DNA of 64,000 bases from contig JANWYN010000004.1 of assembly GCA_025055235.1 (NCBI GenBank), positions 1 to 64,000 of the forward strand, written 5' to 3'. The position numbers and the translations under genes are program-made. The notes under the pieces are model-generated. The model was not told the DNA's origin. It worked only from the letters and a program-made list of their open reading frames with translations, and made no database searches. Positions 8,760 to 17,123 of the stretch are shown here, in pieces; within the stretch, counting starts at the first letter, position 1; each line of letters starts with the position of its first letter. This DNA is from Candidatus Roseilinea sp. GTDB taxonomy: Bacteria > Chloroflexota > Anaerolineae > J036 > Brachytrichaceae.

Positions 8760-10028
8760 ATGCGCAGCCACCGCTCTTTACGCATCGCCTACGTGGTGCA
8801 AAATCCGACTTTCGATCTGGTGACTGAGTCACCGGCGATCGCGATCACTGTAAAAAATGTAGTGCGCAGCCTTCAAGCGGCCGGACATCATGTGGATTAT
8901 TATGACCTACGTGGGCGTTGTGTAAGTCGCGTGTCAGACATGTCTGCGCCTGAGCGGGCTTCACCCGTATCATTAGGCATCACAGGAACTACGCCGTTTT
9001 GCATTGTCGAGAGCATTATCCGCCGTTGCCAGCAGATAATGAGATGGCGCTACCTGGCTTTATTCGACAGCGCCCGGTTCTACGATGCGAGCCTGCAAGC
9101 TTTGGAAGGCTACGACGTATGCCATGAACACAATAGCGTGCTTAGCGTCGGCGCAGCCTTGGCTTGTGAGCGTATAAATATTCCCTACATCATCACAGTA
9201 GATGCTGACCCGATTTTGGAACTAGAGGTGCAGGGCACTCCGCTCCGAGGATTGCAATCGGCGCTAGCCCATTGGGAAGCCCGGCAAACATATCGCATTG
9301 CGCGCCGAGTGCTTTGTCTTTCAGAAGCCACTCGAAAGCGGTTGATCGAGTATTGGAAGGTGTCGGCGGATAAGATCATCGTGCTGCCGCTAGCGGCCGA
9401 TGTTGATTTATTCGGCCAACAGTTCGATGTATATGAAGTGCGTCGCTTGCTCGGTTTAAGGGATGAGCCCGTGATCGGCTTTGTGGGCAGCTTTCAAATG
9501 TGGCACGGGTTGGAAGATCTTGTTGCAGCATTTGCTCGGGTTCGTGAAAGCTTTCCGCACGCGCAGTTGCTGCTTGTTGGGGATGGCCCTGGACGTGCCA
9601 AAGTGGAAGATCATGTGCGCAAACTGAACTTAGATAGCGCCGTCACTTTCACCGGGCGTGTGGGATATCGAGACATTCCGCGTTATTTGGCCGCCATGGA
9701 TGTAGTCACGGCACCTTACCCGCAGCTTGGGCGGGAGATGTGGTTCTCGCCACTCAAGCTCTATGAGTATATGGCGGCAGGCAAAGCGATCGTCGCCACG
9801 CGTTGCGGACAAATTGTCGAAGTGATTCAGGATGGAACTACTGGACTCCTTGCCGATCCAGGCGACGTCTCCGCCTTTGCGCATGCGGTTTGCCAGGTGA
9901 TTGCCGATCCGAACTTGCGTCGCATGCTTGGCGCAAATGCTCGTCGCCAGGCGAAAGATCGGCATTCGTGGGCACACCTGGCCAGAAGCATCGAGGAGAT
10001 TTACTACAATGTGATAAGCTCCGTTTAG
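8760..10028 (+). CDS. Glycosyltransferase family 4 protein
   Basis: GT-B transferase of 422 aa from ATG 8760 (GTG 8733 would add nine residues and lies three bases after the preceding stop). Residues ~10-20 give LRIAYVVQNP, and the N-terminal domain carries AAGHHVDYYDL. The C-terminal block has IGFVGSFQMWHGLEDLV, LLLVGDGPGR and FSPLKLYEYMAAGKAIVA, where KLYEYMAAGK is the donor-site motif with E in the second EX7E position. It is close to the GT4 group that acts on lipid-linked intermediates. Substrate unknown. Confidence 0.85.
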   Translation: MRSHRSLRIAYVVQNPTFDLVTESPAIAITVKNVVRSLQAAGHHVDYYDLRGRCVSRVSDMSAPERASPVSLGITGTTPFCIVESIIRRCQQIMRWRYLALFDSARFYDASLQALEGYDVCHEHNSVLSVGAALACERINIPYIITVDADPILELEVQGTPLRGLQSALAHWEARQTYRIARRVLCLSEATRKRLIEYWKVSADKIIVLPLAADVDLFGQQFDVYEVRRLLGLRDEPVIGFVGSFQMWHGLEDLVAAFARVRESFPHAQLLLVGDGPGRAKVEDHVRKLNLDSAVTFTGRVGYRDIPRYLAAMDVVTAPYPQLGREMWFSPLKLYEYMAAGKAIVATRCGQIVEVIQDGTTGLLADPGDVSAFAHAVCQVIADPNLRRMLGANARRQAKDRHSWAHLARSIEEIYYNVISSV

Positions 10029-10060
10029 GACTGTACTTCTCGAGTAAGGGGGAAAGAGCG

Positions 10061-10750
10061 ATGCGCTGGCTATATGACCATCTTGCGCCGCCCGTCATCA
10101 GACGCAAGATCTACACAGCTCACGCGAGACGCTATGTGAGTGAATTTGCGGAGAGGGAACTTCAATTTGAAGAAGCTATCCCTTGTGTGGAACTGGGCGT
10201 TGAGCACATTGCCAACTTACAAGTGTTGACCAGTCGTGAAGCGATGATCTCGCGCCTTCCTTCCCAGGGCGTTGTAGCTGAGTTAGGTGTGTGGCGAGGA
10301 GATTTCTCTGCGCAAATTCTATCAATCACGCAACCTTCAAGGCTATACCTAATTGATCCTTGGGATTTGTTAGAGCCAGCAGCAAAGAAATACGCAGATT
10401 TCGTACAACAGAGATTCGAAAAGGAGTCGTTAGCAGGGCAAGTAATCATTCGGCGCGGATACTCTGTTGCAGTACTTGAAGATTTCGACGACCATCACTT
10501 TGATTGGGTCTATATTGATTCGGATCACACTTATGAGACCACCAAAAAGGAGCTAGAGGTGTGTAGAGTCAAAGTCAAACCGGGAGGCATTATCGCGGGC
10601 CACGATTACACCAAAGGAGACTGGAAAGCAAATGGTGCGGTATGGCGTCGTTGAGGCGGTGAATGAGTTTTGTGTGCGCCACAACTGGCGGATGGTTATC
10701 TGACCAACGAGACTCATCGCCATCTTAGTTTTGCTTTGCAGGAGATGTAG
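10061..10750 (+). pseudogene. Class I SAM-dependent methyltransferase, broken by two compensating frameshifts
   Basis: Methyltransferase-24-like protein. The nucleotide-binding part reads VVAELGVWRGDFS, with YLIDPWD, WVYIDSDHTYE and PGGIIAGHDY in order. From ATG 10061 (RBS GGGGGAAAG) the frame stops at 10652 after GDWKANGAVWRR. An extra G at about 10634 moves the reading to VRYGVVEAVNEFCVRHNWRMV, and a missing base at about 10696 returns it to the original frame, giving YLTNETHRHLSFALQEM and a stop at 10748-10750. The three pieces join into one ordinary 229-residue family member. Either the gene is dead or two single-base sequence errors are present. Confidence 0.75.
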
Positions 10751-10764
10751 AGAACTTCGTCATA

Positions 10765-12261
10765 ATGAACAGACTCTGGTTGTTGAGCACATTGGTAATT
10801 GGCTCGCTAATCTTCACGGCGGTTCCCCTGTCGGCTCAAACTACCGGCTGGTCGTCGCCGGTTCAGCTTTCAGAGACGGGACAGTTCTCATGGTTTCCCG
10901 ACATCGCCGCCGATCAGTCGGGTCAAGTGCATGTAGTCTGGGCGTCTTTTATCACCGGATATGACGCTGTCATGTATACAACATCAAAGAATGGTCTCGA
11001 TTGGACTCGTCCCACCGATATCTTGGCCCTACCTTACACCGGTGCAGCTACGAGGCCAATCATTTCATTCGATTTTCATGGCTACGCCCATTTGGTTGGT
11101 CGGAATGATAATAAGATGGTTTACTACCGGGTGCCGGTCCATGACCTACAAGCCCTGCCCCGTTGGCCACCGGAAAGAGATATGAGCCAACTCGGCGGAG
11201 CCTACTTCTCTGGAATCTCAGTTGGGCCCGATGGCCGGCTCCATTTCATCTTTACAGAAAATCCTCTTGCGGAGGAGTGCCTGACTTGTTATTCGATTTT
11301 CTACCGTCAATCGCGCGATGGGGGAATTTCATGGACGAGCCCGATTATGCTCACGCCGGTGGGCAATGGCGCGATCAAGCCTCAGATCTTGGTGAGCCGA
11401 AATGGTGACTTGCACTTGGTCTGGGATGCTGGGCGCGGCGGTGGTTTAGCGCAGGTCACCGGAAGCACCCAGGTAAGCTACGCGGCTTCGCGCGACGGTG
11501 GCAAAACCTGGTCGGAACCGATTGAATTTTCGGGCAGCTCGGCTGGCTATCCGGGGAGTAGCGGTCGGTTTATCACTGTTGGAGAAGATGGTGGAGGGAA
11601 ATTGGTAGTCGTTTGGTTAAAGCTCCCCGATGATGTGCCTCACTATCAGGTCTCTAGTGACGGAGGCCTAAACTGGTCAGCGCCTGCGCCATTGCCTGGC
11701 GTATTCGGAATTTGGAGCGTAATCGAGTCTGGACTGGACACTTACTCCATGGCCACCGATAGTGCAGGTCACATTCACTTGGTCATGGTCGGCCGTTTAG
11801 ACCGTGGTACTAGGTTGCCAAGTCTGCTGCACCTCATCTGGGACGGATCGTCGTGGTCGGAGCCCGCAGTAATCTTCGCTCCGCTGGATTTCACCCCTGT
11901 TTGGCCACGCATCGCGATCGGTCTAGGTAATCAGTTACACGTAACCTGGTTCACGGCCAACAACATATTTGGCACCGATGCGGCCGATGCTGATTTTAGG
12001 ATCTGGTATGCGCGAAGATCTATATCTGCTCCCGCCATTCAGCCAGTGGTTTATCCGGCATCCACGCCATCTCCGCTGCCCACTGCGACGCGTCCTGCGT
12101 TGCAAAACGTGTCTACACCTCCACCAGTTGATCCATCGCCGGCTGAAATCACTTTCAACGCCATGAAGACAGAAGTGGATGACTATGGACTGATCGTGCT
12201 GAGCGTAGCGCCGATCATACTGCTCTTCTTCGCGCTGTTGCTCTATCGTCGTCGCAGGTGA
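10765..12261 (+). CDS. Secreted, membrane-anchored Asp-box (BNR/sialidase-fold) protein
   Basis: 498 aa. Residues 1-26 are a signal peptide (hydrophobic core, cleavage after PLSAQ). Four Asp-box-like motifs follow: SKNGLDW (~S74), SRDGGISW (S183), SRDGGKTW (S242) and SSDGGLNW (S298), the signature of a six-bladed beta-propeller. Residues ~430-465 are a Pro/Thr-rich linker and ~475-493 a transmembrane helix ending in RRRR, so the propeller would face outside. No sialidase catalytic triad could be assigned, so glycan binding is as likely as hydrolysis. It lies 14 bases after the methyltransferase and 4 before a GT2, inside the export locus. Confidence 0.75.
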   Translation: MNRLWLLSTLVIGSLIFTAVPLSAQTTGWSSPVQLSETGQFSWFPDIAADQSGQVHVVWASFITGYDAVMYTTSKNGLDWTRPTDILALPYTGAATRPIISFDFHGYAHLVGRNDNKMVYYRVPVHDLQALPRWPPERDMSQLGGAYFSGISVGPDGRLHFIFTENPLAEECLTCYSIFYRQSRDGGISWTSPIMLTPVGNGAIKPQILVSRNGDLHLVWDAGRGGGLAQVTGSTQVSYAASRDGGKTWSEPIEFSGSSAGYPGSSGRFITVGEDGGGKLVVVWLKLPDDVPHYQVSSDGGLNWSAPAPLPGVFGIWSVIESGLDTYSMATDSAGHIHLVMVGRLDRGTRLPSLLHLIWDGSSWSEPAVIFAPLDFTPVWPRIAIGLGNQLHVTWFTANNIFGTDAADADFRIWYARRSISAPAIQPVVYPASTPSPLPTATRPALQNVSTPPPVDPSPAEITFNAMKTEVDDYGLIVLSVAPIILLFFALLLYRRRR

Positions 12262-12265
12262 AGCT

Positions 12266-13171
12266 ATGGCTGCACCGGATGTTGCCATCGTCGTTATCAA
12301 CTGGAATACGCGTGATTTGCTGTTGCGCTGCATCCAGTGCGTGTACGACGAGTGCGCCGGCTTATTGCTGGAAGTGATCGTCGTGGACAATGCGTCGCGT
12401 GACGACAGCGTTCTCGTATTGCGAGAACGATTTCCACAGGTGCACATTATCGAAAATCATGAAAATGTTGGCTTCGCGCGCGCCAACAACCAGGGAGTGC
12501 GCGCGTCCAACGCCCCGTATGCTTTGCTGCTCAACAGTGATGCCTTTTTGACAGAGGGTGCGTTGCAGGTCATGCTCGACCTGATAAGGCGTGAACCCCG
12601 AGCCGCGCTGGTTGGCGCGCAATTACGCAATGCCGATGGCAGCTTTCAAGCATCGCATACGCCCTTCCCAAATCTATGGCGGGAGTTCTTGATCCTGTCT
12701 GGCATCGGTCGTGCGTTGAAGGGGCCTTGGTATCCCAGCCGGCGCAATGAAGTGGCGAAAGGTCCACAGATAGTTGACTACGTAGACGGGGCGTGCATGT
12801 TAGTTCGGCGCGACGTATACCTGCAACTGGGAGGGCTCGATGAGGAATATTTCATGTATTCCGAAGAGGTGGATTTGTGCCTGCGTCTCAAGCAGCGCGG
12901 CTGGCAAGTGTGGTATCAGCCGGCAGCCCAGGTGGTTCATCTCGGGGGCGCAAGTAGCGCGAGCCGGCGCGTAGAACGAGAGAGGGAGATGTATCGCAGC
13001 CGGTTGCGGTTCTACCGCAAACACTACGGCGCTTTCAGCGCAAGGGTCTTTAAGCTGCAGCTCTTCGCACTCACTGCAGTAAAGTCAGCCGTCCATAGCA
13101 TCAGAAGGCTGGCCACACGAGGGCACGCTGGTCGCAGGACAGTACCTTTACGCGACATCTTGGTCTTATAA
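12266..13171 (+). CDS. Glycosyltransferase family 2, rhamnosyltransferase-like
   Basis: GT-A transferase of 301 aa: VVINWNTRDLL, VDNASRDDSV, the metal-site LLNSDAFL, and the acceptor block VDGACMLVRRDVYLQLGGL followed by EEYFMYSEEVDLCLRLKQRG. The pattern matches WbbL/RfbN-type enzymes and resembles the GT2 at 2723. The ATG lies 4 bases after the Asp-box protein stop. The C-terminal ~60 residues are basic and may lie against the membrane. Confidence 0.85.
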   Translation: MAAPDVAIVVINWNTRDLLLRCIQCVYDECAGLLLEVIVVDNASRDDSVLVLRERFPQVHIIENHENVGFARANNQGVRASNAPYALLLNSDAFLTEGALQVMLDLIRREPRAALVGAQLRNADGSFQASHTPFPNLWREFLILSGIGRALKGPWYPSRRNEVAKGPQIVDYVDGACMLVRRDVYLQLGGLDEEYFMYSEEVDLCLRLKQRGWQVWYQPAAQVVHLGGASSASRRVEREREMYRSRLRFYRKHYGAFSARVFKLQLFALTAVKSAVHSIRRLATRGHAGRRTVPLRDILVL

Positions 13172-13222
13172 CCTGAGACGCATTCTCCTTAACGGCGTTG
13201 GAAATCTCCCTACGAGCGAGTG

Positions 13223-14056
13223 ATGGAAACGTTACGGCAAGAACTCCTTTCGCGCACCCCGTTGCAGTCAGACGAACCGTCTCATCTCCGCGAACTCATT
13301 GAGGCGCGCGATCTGCTATTCATCTGGGTGAGGCGCGAATTCCGCGTGCGTTACAGCCAGTCGGTGATGGGGGCAGCGTGGGCGGTACTTCAGCCGTTGG
13401 CCTTGATGGCGATCTTCAGCCTGGTCTTCGGCTTTGTGTTGCGAGTGCCCACAGAGGGAGTGCCTTATCCCGTCTTCAGCTATGTGGGCTCCTTGGCGTG
13501 GACATTCTTTGCCGGCGCGCTTACCTTCGCGATTCCCAGCCTGGTGAACAACATGTCGCTGGTCAGCAAAATTTACTTCCCGAGAGAAATTTTGCCCCTG
13601 TCGGCTGTGCTGGTGTGTTTAGTAGACTTCGTCATTGCCGCGGTGCTTTTGATTCCGCTGATGTTGCTGAGCGGCGTCGAACTACGCTGGACGATTGCTT
13701 TGCTTCCATTGATCGTCATCATCCAGGTCCTGCTCAGCTACGGGTTGAGTTTGATCGGCTCGGCGGTGAACGTTTTCTTCCGTGACGTGCGCTTCGTCAT
13801 CCCGCTCGCGCTACAAATCTGGCTATACGCTTCTCCAGTGATCTACCCGGTTAGCGCAGTGCCCGAGTCTTTGCGCACTGTCTACTTCCTGAATCCGATG
13901 TCAGTGCTGATTGACTCCTACCGCCGCGTCATCCTCTTTGGACAATTACCGGATTGGGGATGGTTGGGCTTCACAGCAATCGTCTCAATCGCGGTTTTGA
14001 TCCTAGGATATGGCTTCTTTAAACGTGCCGAGAGCCGGTTCGCAGATTTGATTTGA
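13223..14056 (+). CDS. wzm: ABC-2 type polysaccharide export permease
   Basis: Inner-membrane permease of 277 aa with a cytoplasmic N-terminal amphipathic stretch and six hydrophobic segments. The family block FIWVRREFRVRYSQSVMGAAW comes before the first helix, as in Wzm, RfbA and TagG exporters, and the helix pair VSKIYFPREILPLSAVLV is also characteristic. It pairs with the ATPase that starts 4-10 bases downstream to move an undecaprenyl-linked glycan across the membrane. GTG 13220 just before the ATG could also be used. Confidence 0.92.
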   Translation: METLRQELLSRTPLQSDEPSHLRELIEARDLLFIWVRREFRVRYSQSVMGAAWAVLQPLALMAIFSLVFGFVLRVPTEGVPYPVFSYVGSLAWTFFAGALTFAIPSLVNNMSLVSKIYFPREILPLSAVLVCLVDFVIAAVLLIPLMLLSGVELRWTIALLPLIVIIQVLLSYGLSLIGSAVNVFFRDVRFVIPLALQIWLYASPVIYPVSAVPESLRTVYFLNPMSVLIDSYRRVILFGQLPDWGWLGFTAIVSIAVLILGYGFFKRAESRFADLI

Positions 14057-14060
14057 GGGG

Positions 14061-15371
14061 TTGAAAGTGATTGTTATTGAATTCGAAAACGTGTCGAAGT
14101 GTTATCAGTTGGGCGCAGGGCGTTCCAACTTGCGTGAAGCGATCGCGCATGGCGTGCGCAAGCTGTTCGACTCGCGGCGCAGTCAGGCGCGACAAGCGGA
14201 GCCTTTCTGGGCAGTCAAGGACGTTAGCTTTCAGGTAGAACAGGGCGAGGTCCTGGGCATCATCGGCCACAATGGCGCTGGCAAGAGCACCCTGCTCAAG
14301 CTGCTCTCTCGCGTGACCCTGCCGACCAGCGGCCGCATTCGGCGGCGCGGCCGTATGGCAGCGTTGATCGAATTAGGCGCCGGCTTCCATCCGGAATTGT
14401 CTGGGCGCGAGAACATCTATCTGAACGGCGCGATCCTTGGGCTCAAGCGACGCGAGATCGAAGCGAAGTTCGACGACATCGTGGAGTTCGCCGAGCTGGG
14501 GCCCTTCATAGATACGCCGATCAAGCGCTACTCATCCGGCATGTATGTGCGACTGGCATTTGCCGTTGCAGCCCATGTGCAGGCCGACCTGTTGCTCGTG
14601 GACGAGGTGCTCTCCGTCGGCGACGGTGCGTTCCAGAGCAAATCGCTGGCGCGCATGCGCGAGCTGCGCGACAACGGCGCAACGATCATTTTCGTCTCTC
14701 ACCAAATGGCTGCTGTGCAGTCCTTCTGCAGCCGGGTGCTGTTGATGGATCATGGACGGCTCATCATGTCGGGCAAGCCGGCGGAGGTAGTCGAGCGGTA
14801 TGAGCAGATACAAGAAGTTGCGCGGCGCGACTACTTCCTCAAAGCAAATGCATCGCTTATCAGGGACGGCGCGATCCAAAATGGCGCGGGTTATGCGCCC
14901 GAAGCGGACGCGTATGAAGCGATCTGGAAAGTCGAATTGTTCGACGGCAGCGGCCATCCCACTAATGTGCTGCAGCAGCGTGGCGCTGATTTGATCGTCA
15001 GGTGTCACTACTGTATCCCACGTTCGCACAGCATCGGTGTACCCATATTCTCGATTCAGATTCGCCGGAAATCCGATGGATTGGTCTGTTGTTCGCCCTG
15101 GACGAGCGATCCGCAGCAGTCCGGCCTGTGCGGGCGTGGCGCATTCGAGGCGCGTATCAGAAATGTGATGCTTGCACCAGATGCTTACGTAGTCGAGGCT
15201 AGAATTTATGACTATCTCTCCAGCCGCCAGCCGGTTGTCAGCGATCCGGTGCCGTTGTTGGTTCCGGGCGATCCTGTTCCCGAGGATGGTATCTATGCGC
15301 CTGAGACAGTATGGTCGCCGCAGACTCCCTTGCCTGTTGCGCATGAACGCGGGCGTTTGGATGGATCTTGA
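14061..15371 (+). CDS. wzt: ABC-type polysaccharide export ATPase with C-terminal glycan-recognition domain
   Basis: 436 aa from TTG 14061; GTG 14067 with a GAGGGG ribosome-binding site six bases away is a good alternative. Walker A is GHNGAGKST (G69-T77), the signature is RYSSGMYVRL and Walker B is LLLVDEVLSVGD. Residues ~285-430 form the beta-sandwich domain found in Wzt proteins that recognise the non-reducing end cap of the polymer before export. This extra domain suggests the exported glycan carries a terminal modification such as methyl, which fits the methyltransferase genes in the locus. Confidence 0.93.
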   Translation: MKVIVIEFENVSKCYQLGAGRSNLREAIAHGVRKLFDSRRSQARQAEPFWAVKDVSFQVEQGEVLGIIGHNGAGKSTLLKLLSRVTLPTSGRIRRRGRMAALIELGAGFHPELSGRENIYLNGAILGLKRREIEAKFDDIVEFAELGPFIDTPIKRYSSGMYVRLAFAVAAHVQADLLLVDEVLSVGDGAFQSKSLARMRELRDNGATIIFVSHQMAAVQSFCSRVLLMDHGRLIMSGKPAEVVERYEQIQEVARRDYFLKANASLIRDGAIQNGAGYAPEADAYEAIWKVELFDGSGHPTNVLQQRGADLIVRCHYCIPRSHSIGVPIFSIQIRRKSDGLVCCSPWTSDPQQSGLCGRGAFEARIRNVMLAPDAYVVEARIYDYLSSRQPVVSDPVPLLVPGDPVPEDGIYAPETVWSPQTPLPVAHERGRLDGS

Positions 15372-16603
15372 TACGCGAAACGATCTCTCCTCCAGCTGGG
15401 CGGTCTTCGCAGGTCATTGCTCGGCAATCGTGGCGATACGCGGAGACTTCGAAGCGCGATCTGCGGCTGGATTTTCTGCGTGGTTTCGCGATCCTAGTGC
15501 TCATCATAGATCACGTCTTAGTCACCGACTCTTGGTTTCACGGGATTTCAGGCAACGCCGAATTCATCATCTCGGCGGCCGAACTGTTCTATGCGATTTC
15601 CGGCGTTGTAGTCGGCATGGTTGCCTCCCGCCAGGCAGAGTCTGTAGCGATTCGGCGCAGTTTGCGACGTACATGGGAGTTGTATCTCGCTACTATCAGC
15701 ATTGCTCTCTTCTTCCTCACCGTTGCATGGTTGACCGACCTGCGCATGTGGGATTACGCCTGGCGCGCTATGGATGCGTCGCTGAACTCATACGAGTTCA
15801 CCGCCAGAGCGCTTTAAATATCGACCCTGGAGTCGAGCTTCAATGGGAGTGGGATCCTGGCTCAATATGTGATCTACATGTTGCTTGCGCCTTTAGCGAT
15901 CCTGGCTTGCGCTGACGGCAAGGCTTGGTTGGTCATTCTAGGTTCTGTGCTCGTGTATGTAATCAGTTGGCTGAATCCGAGCGCGACTGTGACGTCTATT
16001 GCGAGCGCGTTCTCGCTTCATCGGTGGCAACCGCTTTTCTTCATTGGACTGGTGATTGGCTATCACCGCGGCAAGCTGGCGTCCTGGGTTGCGAATCGGC
16101 AGTGGCAGTATGCATTGGCGGCAGGAGTTGGCATAGTAGCATTGTTCTTCGTCAGCCCACATATTGTCGGCTACCCGCTTTGGCCTAACTTTCAAGAGCG
16201 GCTGGGGCGCCCATTGCGTCTGGTGCTGGTCTCTTTATATTTGCTTCCTATTCGTTAGTCACACGGTTATGGAAGCCATTGAATACTATCCTTGGATGGT
16301 TATTGATACGATTGGAGCAAGAGGCGCTTTGGTGTTTCAGTGCACACTTAGTGGTGATTTTGCTACTCTACAACTTGCCTTTCTTTCGAAATGATGTGAG
16401 CATCTGGATAGGAACGCTGTGGCACGGAATCGCGATTGCATTAGTTTTTGCCTCTCTACATACGTGATGCGATTCTGAGGCTATGGCCTGGTTTGAAGGG
16501 CAAGTACAAACAGATTGTGATGGTTGCGCCGGCAATTCTGGCGTGGATGGCTATTCAGTTCGCCGGTTGGCTTGGGATGGGCATGCTTTTGCAAAAGTTG
16601 TAG
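15368..16603 (+). pseudogene. OpgC-family membrane acyltransferase, decayed
   Basis: The pieces join into one OpgC-like integral-membrane protein. The N-terminal DLRLDFLRGFAILVLIIDHV is the family signature. TAA at 15815-15817 interrupts the frame, and translation past it continues sensibly (TLESSFNGSGILAQYV). At about 16235 one base is missing and the reading moves to SLVTRLWKPLNTILGWLLI. At about 16455 one base is extra and it returns to YIRDAILRLWPGLKGKYKQI, ending at TAG 16601-16603. OpgC enzymes O-succinylate periplasmic glucans. The frame opens at TTG 15368 overlapping the wzt stop. Three independent lesions make sequencing error alone less likely than decay. Confidence 0.8.
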
Positions 16604-16605
16604 AT

Positions 16606-16899
16606 AATTGTGATTCCAGATGCTGTTGGCATGGTTCACTACACGTGACGAACCGAGCCGGCGCGACGGTGACATGCGTCTTTCAGGGAAGAGGCATAGA
16701 GTTATATGGGTGAATGAGCCGTTCCGGCGGGCGCATAGAGGTGCTTTTAGATCGGCAATCCTACGGTGAGTATGGTTTGCAGTACTCGGGGCTGGATGCC
16801 AATCGTGTGCGCCTTTTTGCGGTAGATGGCCTTACATTTGGGGAACATGAATTGACGATCATCGCGAAAACGAGCGGCGAAGCAGCGATTGATTATTAA
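16606..16899 (+). pseudogene. Remnant of a beta-sandwich carbohydrate-binding-like domain
   Basis: One frame reads GSLHVTNRAGATVTCVFQGR, then IELYG, then a TGA at 16711-16713, then SRSGGRIEVLLDRQSYGEY and LFAVDGLTFGEHELTIIAK, ending AIDY at 16899. The strand pattern resembles the jelly-roll domains appended to surface glycosidases and esterases. Restoring one base near 16898 would extend it to the common DYLRI ending, so at least two lesions are present. No start codon or N-terminal part is visible. This is pattern recognition, not a database match. Confidence 0.55.
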
Positions 16900-17123
16900 G
16901 AATCGCGCCTTGAGACCGGAATCGTCTATTGCAGAGTGGACAGGGTGTGCAACTCCTTCTCGAGGAGCCAGTGGAATCAACTCTCTGTAGACTGCAAAGG
17001 ATTGAATTGATTTAATGTAGGCGCGTGGTGTTCCCGATGGAACACGCGATTCACGCTGCAGAAAGCTTTCTGAGAGCCGACTAATGCATTAGATAGCCCA
17101 AACGAGGACGTATAGGCAGACTC
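16900..17123. other. Intergenic spacer before the aminotransferase gene
   Basis: 224 bases without a coding signal. It contains the inverted pair GTGTTCC / GGAACAC (around 17028-17045), which could form a short hairpin upstream of the aminotransferase gene. No convincing -35/-10 pair was found. Confidence 0.3.

Noticed and set aside
10061-10750. Programmed ribosomal frameshift in the methyltransferase
   Set aside because: No slippery heptamer or downstream structure at 10634 or 10696, and two opposite shifts would be needed.
10765-12261. True sialidase
   Set aside because: Asp-boxes are present but no FRIP-like arginine region or Tyr/Glu catalytic set could be placed.
14532-15344. 270-codon open frame antisense to wzt
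   Set aside because: It mirrors the codon pattern of a clearly conserved ATPase; no start signal or recognisable domain. Same reasoning applies to long antisense frames at 5423-6031, 22140-22931, 26977-27816 and 42417-43805.
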